A stretch of 8,235 bases of DNA from Maritimibacter sp. GTDB taxonomy: Bacteria; Pseudomonadota; Alphaproteobacteria; Rhodobacterales; Rhodobacteraceae. Below are positions 1 to 5,024 of the stretch, one piece after another; the stretch's first letter is position 1, and each line of letters starts with the position of its first letter. Location: assembly GCA_020441225.1 (NCBI GenBank), contig JAGRMP010000524.1, positions 1 to 8,235 of the forward strand. Reading direction: 5' to 3'. Under the pieces are notes generated by a model, which was not told the DNA's origin, made no database searches, and was given only the letters and a program-made list of their open reading frames with translations. The position numbers and the translations under genes are program-made.

Positions 1-384
1 CGAGCCGGTCTCGCCCAGGTTGCCGCCGTTCTTGGAGAACGTCGAGCGCACCACCGAGGCGGTGCGGTTGCGGTTGGCGGTCATCGCCTCGACGATCACC
101 GCGACGCCGTTGGGGCCGTAGCCCTCGTAGCGGATCTCGTCATAGCTCTCGGCGTCGCCGCCGATGGCCTTCTTGATCGCGCGGTCGATCACGTCCTTGG
201 GGCAGGACTGGCTCTTGGCTTCCTTGACCGCAAGGCGCAGGCGCGGGTTCTTGTCGGGGTCCGGGTCGCCCATCTTGGCGGCGACGGTGATCTCCTTCGC
301 GAGCTTCGAAAACAGTTTCGACCGCGCGGCGTCCTGGCGCCCCTTGCGGTGCTGGATGTTCGCCCATTTTGAATGGCCGGCCAT
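1..384 (-). CDS. yebC: YebC/PmpR-family protein, N-terminal part (runs off left edge)
   Basis: The frame is open from an ATG at 384 to the window edge, giving 128 residues with no stop. The protein begins [20 protein letters not shown] and continues with [21 protein letters not shown] (residues 30-50) and [17 protein letters not shown], ending at [10 protein letters not shown]. These are hallmark blocks of the YebC/TACO1 (DUF28) family. The family is about 245 residues long, so roughly half is present. Members act in the cytoplasm and have been described as DNA-binding regulators (PmpR) and, more recently, as ribosome-associated factors helping translation through proline stretches. Position 61 is Cys (SQSCPKDV), a small departure from what I recall as the usual residue there. 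A TGGAG ribosome-binding site lies 6 bases upstream of the ATG, which supports the start. The product class is very secure; the function inside this cell is inferred from the family. Confidence 0.96.
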   Translation of the reverse strand, partial: MAGHSKWANIQHRKGRQDAARSKLFSKLAKEITVAAKMGDPDPDKNPRLRLAVKEAKSQSCPKDVIDRAIKKAIGGDAESYDEIRYEGYGPNGVAVIVEAMTANRNRTASVVRSTFSKNGGNLGETGS

Positions 385-390
385 GGGATG

Positions 391-446
391 CTCCAAAATG
401 TTCCGGGTTTCGCGCCGCTATATCGCAAGCCGCCCCGGGGGGGCAA
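391..446 (-). promoter_or_regulatory. Probable yebC promoter and ribosome-binding site
   Basis: Reading the minus strand, TTGCCC (446-441) is followed after 18 bases by TATAGC (422-417), a reasonable sigma-70-type -35/-10 pair. TGGAG at 395-391 sits 6 bases before the yebC ATG at 384. The predicted start of transcription is near 410, giving a leader of roughly 25 bases. The spacer between the two boxes is C/G-rich. This is a pattern match only; no transcript data are available. Confidence 0.45.
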
Positions 447-470
447 GGGCCGCGCGCGGGGGGCCGGGGC

Positions 471-514
471 CAAGCGGTTTCGAAACCGCTTGAGAACGGC
501 TTTCGAAAGCCGTT
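471..514. repeat. Two adjacent perfect palindromes sharing a TTTCGAAA core
   Basis: Positions 471-492 form a perfect 22-base palindrome with half-site CAAGCGGTTTC. Positions 495-514 form a perfect 20-base palindrome, AACGGCTTTCGAAAGCCGTT. Only two bases separate them. Both share the centre TTTCGAAA, while the flanking stem bases differ (GCGG versus CGGC) with matching changes on the other arm. They lie 24 bases past the stop codon of the SRPBCC gene and upstream of the yebC promoter. In RNA each could fold into a stem of about 8-9 bp with a four-base loop, so a double-hairpin transcript end for the arsR-SRPBCC unit is possible. No U-tract follows on the minus strand, so this is not a textbook intrinsic terminator. 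Alternatives are a dimeric-protein binding site or a dispersed genomic palindrome. Confidence 0.8.
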
Positions 515-538
515 TGCCCCGCCCCGCATGTCGAGCGC

Positions 539-1039
539 TCAGGCCGCGTCGCCCCCGGCGAGCAGCGCGTCGAGCTGGCCGAATTGCTCGGGCAGGCCCG
601 CGCCCGCGCCGTCTGTCGCCGCCTCGAAGGCGTCCGCCGTGGGATAGAGATCGCGGTAGGTCAGCAGCGTCCTTTCCCCGACCGCCTCGAAGCTCACGCG
701 GGTCACCGCGCCGTCGTCTTCCTCATCGTTGGTCCAGACCAGGAGGGCGTCGGGCACCACCTCGATGTAGCGTCCGAAAAAGACCATGTTGTCCATCCCG
801 TCCATCGCAAACTCGAGCCGGTAGCCGCCGCCCGTGCGCACGTCCATCTCGCAGCCGACGATCCGCATGCCGATGGATTTCGGCGCCCACCAGCGGGTGA
901 ACAGCGCGGGCGTCGTCCAGGCCGCGAAGACGATCCGGGGCGGCGCGTCGAACATCCGGGTCACGGTGAGCTCGCGGTCCGAGGTCCGTTCGATCTTCGT
1001 CTCGGCGAACGGGGTCTTGCCGTCATTTTCTGTCGTCAT
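539..1039 (-). CDS. SRPBCC / AHSA1-like ligand-binding domain protein
   Basis: This 166-residue cytoplasmic protein belongs to the AHSA1/CalC-like branch of the SRPBCC (START/Bet v 1-like) superfamily. The diagnostic N-terminal block is LTVTRMFDAPPRIVFAAWTT (residues 25-44), followed by PALFTRWWAP, then RTGGGYRLEF (68-77), the GERTLLTYRDLY strand and the C-terminal helix block LPEQFGQLDALL (149-160). The fold forms a hydrophobic cavity, but the ligand cannot be read from sequence. The start ATG overlaps the 3' end of the upstream ArsR-type gene by 17 bp and is served by AAGGAG (1052-1047) seven bases away, inside that gene. This points to translation from a shared mRNA. ArsR-plus-SRPBCC pairs of this kind are common in proteobacteria; the SRPBCC partner is usually uncharacterised and should not be called a proven Hsp90 activator. 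Confidence 0.9.
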   Translation of the reverse strand: MTTENDGKTPFAETKIERTSDRELTVTRMFDAPPRIVFAAWTTPALFTRWWAPKSIGMRIVGCEMDVRTGGGYRLEFAMDGMDNMVFFGRYIEVVPDALLVWTNDEEDDGAVTRVSFEAVGERTLLTYRDLYPTADAFEAATDGAGAGLPEQFGQLDALLAGGDAA

Positions 1040-1382
1040 TACGCCTCTCCTTGCGTTTGAGCGCCTCGATCACCCCGTCGAGGGCGTCGAACCTTGCGTC
1101 CCAGAGCTGTCGGTACCGCGCGATCCAGGCCGCCTCCCGGTCCAGCCGACCCGCGCCGAGCCGGCAGATCCGCACCCGCCCAACCTTCTCCGTCTCGACC
1201 AGCCCCGCCCGTTCGAGCACGCCGACATGTTTCTTCATGCCGGTGAGCGACATGTCGAACCGCGCGGCGAGCTCGGTGATCGAGGCATCGGCGCGGGCGA
1301 GCTGTTCGAGGATGCCACGCCTTGTGGCGTCGGACAGGGCGGAAAAGGTCGCGTCGAACGCAGAGTGATTATACTGAACCAT
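1023..1382 (-). CDS. ArsR/SmtB-type winged-helix transcriptional repressor
   Basis: The 119-residue protein carries FSALSDATRRGILEQL (residues 13-28), the typical first helix of ArsR-type winged helices. A helix-turn-helix follows at about 33-60 (SITELAARFDMSLTGMKKHVGVLERAGLV), then the wing around ETEKVGRVRICRL. I see no ELCVCDL-type cysteine motif, so metal sensing is unlikely. It fits the non-metal ArsR subgroup that precedes SRPBCC genes. The C-terminus (LWDARFDALDGVIEALKRKE) is a helical dimerisation segment. The start at 1382 (MVQYNHS) is supported by a -10 element placed so that transcription would begin at or next to the ATG; no ribosome-binding site is visible. An inverted repeat centred on this start codon suggests autorepression. 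It is the first gene of a two-gene unit with the SRPBCC protein; its effector is unknown. Confidence 0.92.
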   Translation of the reverse strand: MVQYNHSAFDATFSALSDATRRGILEQLARADASITELAARFDMSLTGMKKHVGVLERAGLVETEKVGRVRICRLGAGRLDREAAWIARYRQLWDARFDALDGVIEALKRKERRNDDRK

Positions 1383-1395
1383 GTGGTTCAGTATA
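1370..1395. promoter_or_regulatory. 12+12 bp inverted repeat, probable ArsR-type operator over the start codon
   Basis: TATACTGAACCA (1370-1381) and TGGTTCAGTATA (1384-1395) are perfect inverted copies separated by TG. The symmetry axis falls at the first base of the arsR-type start codon (1382). The repeat therefore covers codons 1-5 (MVQY and part of N) on one side and the putative -10 element on the other. A site of this size suits a dimeric winged-helix protein. Binding would block RNA polymerase at its own promoter, so I infer autoregulation by the adjacent repressor. The repeat itself is directly visible; the binding protein is inference. Confidence 0.75.
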
Positions 1396-1417
1396 GCGGG
1401 ATCCGGGCCCGCCGCAA
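1390..1417 (-). promoter_or_regulatory. Predicted promoter of the arsR-SRPBCC unit
   Basis: On the minus strand TTGCGG (1417-1412) is followed after 16 bases by TATACT (1395-1390), which matches TATAAT at five of six positions. Only seven bases (GAACCAC) separate the -10 element from the ATG at 1382, so the transcript would be leaderless or nearly so. The -10 lies entirely inside one arm of the inverted repeat. It sits in the 48 bp between this unit and the lrp-type gene, so the unit probably has its own promoter. Confidence 0.55.
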
Positions 1418-1430
1418 TCCGGTTTTGCGC

Positions 1431-1880
1431 CTAGCCGCGCTCGTCCTTCGGGCTGTCCATGACAACGTGGGTGGTGAGCTGGCGCACGCCCTCGACAGTG
1501 CCGAGACAGTCGGTATGGAAATGCTTGTAGGCCGCGAGATCGGCCGCCTCGACCCGCAACAGGTATTCGACGGTGCCGGTGATGTTGTGGCACTCGCGGA
1601 CCTCGTCGAACCCGGCCACCGCCGCCTCGAACCGCCGCTGCGCTTCCTTGGTGTGTTCCGAGAGCCCGACGGTGACATAGGCGACAAAGCCCCGCCCCAT
1701 CGCCGCCGGGTTCAGCACCGCGCGGTAGCCGGCGATGATCCCCTGGCGCTCCATCTCCTGCACCCGGCGCAGACAGGCCGAGGGCGACAGCCCGACGCGG
1801 TCCGCGAGCTGGGTATTGGCGATCCGCCCGTCGCGGGTCAGCTCACGCAATATTTTGCGGCCGATTTCGTCGATTTCCAT
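1431..1880 (-). CDS. Lrp/AsnC-family transcriptional regulator
   Basis: The 149-residue protein has the full Lrp/AsnC layout. An N-terminal helix-turn-helix contains IGRKILRELTRDGRIANTQL and ADRVGLSPSACLRRVQEMERQG (about residues 6-48). The IIAGYRAVLNP linker follows, then a C-terminal RAM/AsnC ligand-binding domain (about 65-140) with ECHNITGTVEYLLRVEAADL, the turn that forms the amino-acid pocket at the dimer interface. Length matches the usual 150-165 residues. The chosen start, MEIDEIGRK at 1880, aligns with family N-termini; a longer in-frame extension to 2054 would run through the divergent exporter gene and is not credible. No strong ribosome-binding site is present. It is divergent from a LysE-type exporter across 76 bp, so it most likely controls that gene in response to an amino acid, and probably itself. 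Which amino acid is not readable. Confidence 0.94.
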   Translation of the reverse strand: MEIDEIGRKILRELTRDGRIANTQLADRVGLSPSACLRRVQEMERQGIIAGYRAVLNPAAMGRGFVAYVTVGLSEHTKEAQRRFEAAVAGFDEVRECHNITGTVEYLLRVEAADLAAYKHFHTDCLGTVEGVRQLTTHVVMDSPKDERG

Positions 1881-1956
1881 CTGGCGTTGCTCACTGTGTC
1901 CAACAGGCACAATAATTCGCAGCCCCATTGCGCGCAACCTGGTGCATTCTTGCGCC
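1881..1956. promoter_or_regulatory. Divergent lrp/lysE-type intergenic control region
   Basis: This 76-bp spacer holds the start signals of both genes. For the exporter, TTGCTC (1887-1892) and AATAAT (1911-1916) are 18 bases apart, giving a predicted start near 1923. The central stretch 1908-1918 is the most A/T-rich patch, as expected for an Lrp-type bendable site. The palindrome TTGCGCGCAA (1928-1937) and a second TTGCGC at 1950-1955, 22 bases (about two helical turns) further on, are candidate regulator contacts. No strong ribosome-binding site precedes either start codon. Confidence 0.4.
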
Positions 1957-2553
1957 ATGTCGCCCGATCTGATCCTCGCCCTGTTCGGCTTCGTCGCCAT
2001 CATGTGCTTCACCCCGGGGCCCAACAACCTGATGCTGATGGCGTCGGGCACCAATTTCGGCTACCGCCCGACCCTGCCGCATCTCGCGGGCGTGGTGCTC
2101 GGCTTTTCGCTCATGGTGGTGCTGGTGGGGCTCGGGCTGATGGCGGTCTTCGCCCGGATCCCCGAACTGCGGACCGTGCTCAAGGCGGTCTCCATCGCCT
2201 ATCTGCTCTACCTCGCCTGGAAGATCGCGCGCGCCGCGCCGCCCGATGCCGAAACCGCCCGCACCGCGCGGCCGCTCAGCTTCCTGCAGGCCTCCGCCTT
2301 TCAATGGCTCAACCCCAAGGGCTGGACCATGGCGCTCACCGGCATCACGGCTTACGCGCCCGACCAGAGCCTCTGGGCGGTGGCGGTGGTGTCGCTCGCC
2401 TTTCTCGTGGTCAACTGCTTTTCCGGCAGTATGTGGGTGCTGATCGGCCAGCAGATCCGGCGGCTGCTGACCAACCCGGGGCGGCTTGCGCTGTTCAACG
2501 GGGTGATGGCCGCCCTGCTGGTCGCGACGCTGATCCCCGTGCTCTTCACCTGA
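1957..2553 (+). CDS. LysE/RhtB-family amino-acid exporter
   Basis: The 198-residue inner-membrane protein has the expected length and about six hydrophobic segments of the LysE/RhtB exporters. The signature TPGPNN is at residues 19-24, just after the first membrane segment, followed by LMLMASGTNFGYRPTLPHLAG, another conserved block. AYLLYLAWKIARA (81-93) and ASAFQWLNPKGW (112-123) are also typical; the NPKGW segment resembles the equivalent part of EamB-like members. Such proteins export amino acids such as lysine, threonine, homoserine or cysteine using the proton gradient; the substrate here is not determinable. The start at 1957 (MSPDLILALF) places the first membrane helix at the N-terminus; an in-frame upstream extension would be hydrophilic and overlap the lrp-type gene. 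The divergent Lrp/AsnC gene is the likely regulator. Confidence 0.93.
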   Translation: MSPDLILALFGFVAIMCFTPGPNNLMLMASGTNFGYRPTLPHLAGVVLGFSLMVVLVGLGLMAVFARIPELRTVLKAVSIAYLLYLAWKIARAAPPDAETARTARPLSFLQASAFQWLNPKGWTMALTGITAYAPDQSLWAVAVVSLAFLVVNCFSGSMWVLIGQQIRRLLTNPGRLALFNGVMAALLVATLIPVLFT

Positions 2554-2585
2554 CCGCCGACCGGCCCCGCCATCGGTGATCCGCT

Positions 2586-2620
2586 TTGCGTGATGGCGCC
2601 GGGCAGGTTATCCCTGCCCC
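2586..2620 (+). promoter_or_regulatory. Possible promoter and hairpin abutting the first SLC13 start
   Basis: TTGCGT (2586-2591) and TATCCC (2609-2614) are 17 bases apart; the latter ends six bases before the ATG at 2621, so transcription would start at or next to the start codon. GGGCAGG (2601-2607) and CCTGCCC (2613-2619) form a 7-bp inverted repeat with a five-base spacer, ending one base before the ATG. No ribosome-binding site of normal spacing is visible. The -10 match is only three of six, so co-transcription with the exporter 67 bp upstream is also possible. Confidence 0.3.
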
Positions 2621-4402
2621 ATGACCCCTGAACAGATCACCCTCTTCGCCCTCTTCGCCGCCGTCTTCGGCCTGCTCCTGTGGGGCAAGTACCGCTACGA
2701 CCTCGTGGCCTTTGGCGCGCTGATGCTCGCGGTGGTGCTCGGCGTGGTCGACACCAAGCACGCTTTCGACGGCTTCGGCCATTCGGCAACGCTGATCGTG
2801 GCGCTGGTGCTGGTGGTCTCGGCGGGACTGGTGCGCTCGGGCGCGGTGTTTCTCATCACCCGCACGCTGGTCGATTCGAGCCGGGGGATGGGCACCCATA
2901 TCACCATCTTGGGGGTCATAGGCGGCGCGCTCAGCGCCTTCATGAACAACGTCGCGGCGCTTGCGCTGCTGATGCCGGTCGACATCCAGACCGCGCGCAA
3001 GGCGGGCCGCGCCGCCGGGCTCACGCTGATGCCGCTGAGCTTCGCGACCATTCTCGGCGGCATGGCGACGCTGATCGGCACGCCGCCCAACATCATCATC
3101 TCGACGATCCGCGAAGACGCGCTCGGCGAGCCGTTCAAGATGTTCGACTTCGCCCCCGTCGGCGCGATCACCGCCATCGTCGGCCTCGTCTTCGTCGCGC
3201 TCGTCGGCTGGCGGCTCATTCCGCGCCCCGAAGAGGGCAGCGATGCGGCCGACCCGATGGACGGCTATTCCGATTTCGTCTCGGAACTGGTGGTGCCCAA
3301 GGAGTCGAAGCTGATAGGCCAACGGGTGCAGGATCTCTACGAAGAGGCGGACAGGAACGACGTGGTCATCGTCGGGCTGATCCGCGACGGCAAACGCCGC
3401 TACGGCACGGCGCGCACCGCGGTGCTGCAGGCGCAGGACGCGCTGGTGATCGAGGCGACGCCATCGGCGCTCGACGAGTTTCGCGCGGCCCTCAAGCTCG
3501 ACGTCGCCGACGAGACCCGGGCCGACCGGCTGCGCGCCGAGGGCGAGGGGCTGTCGAAGATCGAAGTGGTGGTGACCGACCAGAGCCGGATCGCCGGCAA
3601 GACCGCCCAGGCGATCGGCCTCAACTGGCGCCGCCGGGCGGTGCTGCTCGGGATCTCGCGCGGCCGCAGGGGCTTCAGGAGCGCGGTGCGCAAGACCAGG
3701 GCCCAGCCCGGCGATATCCTGCTGCTGCTCGTGCCCCAGGGCAGCGAGGCGGAGGTCACCGAATGGCTCGGCTGCCTGCCGCTCGCCAATCGTGGGCTCA
3801 CGATCACCCAGAACAGCAAGACCTGGCTCGCCATCGGCCTCTTCGCCGCCGCCGTCGCCGCGGCGAGCCTCGGGCTCGTCTACCTGCCGGTGGCGCTCGG
3901 GATCGTCGTGGTGGGCTACGTGCTCACCGGCATCCTGTCGCTCTCCGAGATTTACGACCATATCGAATGGCCGGTGGTGGTGCTGCTCGGCTCGATGATC
4001 CCGCTCGGGAGCGCGCTCGAAACCTCGGGCGGCACCGAATTGATCGCCACGAGCCTCGTGAACGTCACCCAGGGCCTGCCCGCCTGGGCCGTGCTCACGA
4101 TCATCATGGTGGTGACGATGTCGCTGTCGGATGTGCTCAACAACACCGCCACCGCCATCGTCGCGGCGCCGATCGGGATCGAGATGGCGGGCCAATTGGG
4201 CGCCAACCCGGACCCGTTCCTGATGGCCGTGGCGGTCGCCGCTTCCTGCGCCTTCCTCACCCCCATCGGGCACAAGAACAACACCCTCATCCTCGGCCCC
4301 GGCGGCTACCGGTTCGGGGATTACTGGCGCATGGGGCTGCCGCTCGAAATCCTGGTCGTCGCCGTGTCGATCCCGCTCATCCTGCTGTTCTGGCCGCTGT
4401 GA
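2621..4402 (+). CDS. SLC13/DASS-type permease with two internal RCK_C domains
   Basis: This 593-residue inner-membrane transporter has an N-terminal membrane half (about residues 5-200), two soluble RCK_C/TrkA-C regulatory domains in tandem (about 218-293 and 310-385), and a C-terminal membrane half (about 400-593). The first half carries LIGTPPNIII (151-160), the second TPIGHKNNT (547-555) followed by GPGGYRF. These are hallmarks of the SLC13/ArsB/NhaD (IT) superfamily. Bacterial members of this domain order are usually annotated as sodium- or proton-coupled anion or sulfate permeases, but the substrate is unproven. The paired hairpin motifs that read SNT in VcINDY are here MNN (108-110) and NNT (507-509). 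The RCK_C domains likely bind a small ligand. Its last 26 bp overlap the convergent acetyltransferase gene. A paralogue lies at 6298-8076. Confidence 0.92.
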   Translation: MTPEQITLFALFAAVFGLLLWGKYRYDLVAFGALMLAVVLGVVDTKHAFDGFGHSATLIVALVLVVSAGLVRSGAVFLITRTLVDSSRGMGTHITILGVIGGALSAFMNNVAALALLMPVDIQTARKAGRAAGLTLMPLSFATILGGMATLIGTPPNIIISTIREDALGEPFKMFDFAPVGAITAIVGLVFVALVGWRLIPRPEEGSDAADPMDGYSDFVSELVVPKESKLIGQRVQDLYEEADRNDVVIVGLIRDGKRRYGTARTAVLQAQDALVIEATPSALDEFRAALKLDVADETRADRLRAEGEGLSKIEVVVTDQSRIAGKTAQAIGLNWRRRAVLLGISRGRRGFRSAVRKTRAQPGDILLLLVPQGSEAEVTEWLGCLPLANRGLTITQNSKTWLAIGLFAAAVAAASLGLVYLPVALGIVVVGYVLTGILSLSEIYDHIEWPVVVLLGSMIPLGSALETSGGTELIATSLVNVTQGLPAWAVLTIIMVVTMSLSDVLNNTATAIVAAPIGIEMAGQLGANPDPFLMAVAVAASCAFLTPIGHKNNTLILGPGGYRFGDYWRMGLPLEILVVAVSIPLILLFWPL

Positions 4403-4853
4403 GCGGAGGCGCCCAGGCCAGCCGCGCGGTCTCGAAGGGCAGGCCTTCGCTGTCCTGCGGGCGGCGCGAGATTTCGCGGAACCCCTGCGACAGGTAGAAG
4501 CGGAGCGCCCCCGGGTTGCCGGTGTAGACCTCCAGCTCCAGCCGACCGTGCCTCGCCTTCGCGTGGTCCAGAAGCCGGCGGCCGATCCCCTGCCCCTGCG
4601 CTTCGGGAGCGACGAACAGCCCGCCGACGAAATCGCCGATCAGGCCGATGAAGCCCAGAAGGACGCCGTCGGCTTCGGCCACGTGGGTTCGCGATCCCGG
4701 CAGGTAGGTCTGTTCGATCAGGGGGCGCTGCGCCTCCAGCCGGGCCGCGCCGAGGAAACCGTGCGCGCCGCGCGAGGCGGCGAGCCAGAGGGTGGACAGG
4801 GTGGGAAACTCATCCGCCCGGGCCGGGCGGATCACGACTGCGCGCTGTGTCAT
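4377..4853 (-). CDS. GNAT-family N-acetyltransferase
   Basis: The 158-residue cytoplasmic protein shows the GNAT core. Motif A is GGLFVAPEAQGQGIGRRLLD (residues 77-96), where QGQGIG contacts the pyrophosphate of acetyl-CoA. Motif B is NPGALRFYLSQGF (113-125), with the conserved tyrosine preceding the QGF turn. The N-terminal half (LWLAASRGAHGFL, YLPGSRTHVAEADGVLLGFIGL) resembles the E. coli YjaB type from memory, so that relationship is only suggestive. The acceptor substrate is unknown. The 3' end overlaps the convergent SLC13 gene by 26 bp. Upstream is a leader of about 110 bases with a predicted promoter, a six-codon ORF with a strong ribosome-binding site and two hairpins, which suggests translational or attenuation control. 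The ATG at 4853 itself has no clear ribosome-binding site. Confidence 0.9.
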   Translation of the reverse strand: MTQRAVVIRPARADEFPTLSTLWLAASRGAHGFLGAARLEAQRPLIEQTYLPGSRTHVAEADGVLLGFIGLIGDFVGGLFVAPEAQGQGIGRRLLDHAKARHGRLELEVYTGNPGALRFYLSQGFREISRRPQDSEGLPFETARLAWAPPLTAARTAG

Positions 4854-4887
4854 GATGTGTTGCTTTCGAAGAATATGCGCCTGTGTT

Positions 4888-4924
4888 CGGCACCCCCGGG
4901 TGCCGGCGAAACCGCGTCTCGCGG
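4888..4924 (-). promoter_or_regulatory. Two leader hairpins upstream of the acetyltransferase
   Basis: Reading the minus strand, CCGCG-AGA-CGCGG (4924-4912) forms a 5-bp stem with a three-base loop. It is followed by CGGCACCC-GG-GGGTGCCG (4905-4888), a perfect 8-bp inverted repeat that would fold as a 7-bp stem with a four-base loop. The first stem begins two bases past the stop of the upstream mini-ORF, so a ribosome finishing it would cover or melt that stem. No U-tract follows either stem, so neither is a standard intrinsic terminator. Confidence 0.6.
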
Positions 4925-4926
4925 GG

Positions 4927-4947
4927 TCAGCCCTGATCGCTGCGCAT
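4927..4947 (-). CDS. Candidate six-codon upstream ORF (MRSDQG)
   Basis: ATG at 4947 opens a frame of six codons (Met-Arg-Ser-Asp-Gln-Gly) closed by TGA at 4929-4927. AAGGAG (4957-4952) lies four bases upstream, a much stronger ribosome-binding site than the one at the acetyltransferase gene. A predicted promoter (-35 TTGAAA, -10 TAGGCT) ends 25 bases upstream, so the mini-ORF would sit near the 5' end of the acetyltransferase mRNA. There is no run of one amino acid that would identify a classical amino-acid attenuator. It may be a regulatory uORF whose translation affects the following hairpins, or a chance ATG after a chance purine run. Confidence 0.4.
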   Translation of the reverse strand: MRSDQG

Positions 4948-4972
4948 AGATCTCCTTGTGTCGCCTGCCGCC

Positions 4973-5001
4973 AGCCTAGACCGCCCTGCGCCCGATTTCA
5001 A
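4973..5001 (-). promoter_or_regulatory. Predicted promoter of the acetyltransferase leader
   Basis: TTGAAA (5001-4996), matching the -35 consensus at five of six bases, is followed after 17 bases by TAGGCT (4978-4973), which keeps T1, A2 and T6 of the -10 consensus. The predicted start is near 4966, about 20 bases before the mini-ORF. It lies between the stop of the 171-residue gene (5025) and the acetyltransferase, so the latter need not depend on read-through. Confidence 0.5.
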
Positions 5002-5007
5002 CGCGGC

Positions 5008-5024
5008 GGGCGGGGGCGGGCGGG
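5008..5024 (+). other. G-quadruplex-type motif on the plus strand
   Basis: The plus strand reads GGG-C-GGGGG-C-GGG-C-GGG: four G-tracts of at least three with single-base C loops, the tightest class of G-quadruplex motif. It begins directly after the stop codon (5027-5025) of the minus-strand 171-residue gene and ends 6 bp before the predicted -35 box of the acetyltransferase leader. For the minus-strand genes the G-rich strand is the template, so any structure would form in DNA rather than in their mRNA. Confidence 0.55.

Noticed and set aside
437..469. Possible G-quadruplex in the G-rich yebC upstream region
   Set aside because: Four tracts require one loop of eight bases; weak compared with the motif at 5008-5024 and easily explained by base composition.
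1396..1412. GCGGG...CCCGC repeat between the lrp-type and arsR-type genes as a terminator
   Set aside because: The stem is only 5 bp with a seven-base loop and no U-tract, and it overlaps the predicted spacer of the arsR promoter.
1881..2054. N-terminal extension of the Lrp/AsnC gene to an ATG at 2054
   Set aside because: The extra 58 residues do not resemble the family and would overlap the divergent LysE-type gene; MEIDEIGRK at 1880 matches the normal N-terminus.
834..2579. A 581-codon plus-strand open frame across the SRPBCC, ArsR and Lrp genes
   Set aside because: It is antisense to three clear minus-strand genes, changes character along its length and shows no recognisable domain. Long antisense frames are expected at this GC content.
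2546..4273. A 575-codon minus-strand frame and a 605-codon plus-strand frame (2680-4497) over the first SLC13 gene
   Set aside because: Both are rich in Arg, Gly, His or Asp in low-complexity runs typical of off-frame high-GC sequence. The SLC13 frame is clearly the coding one.
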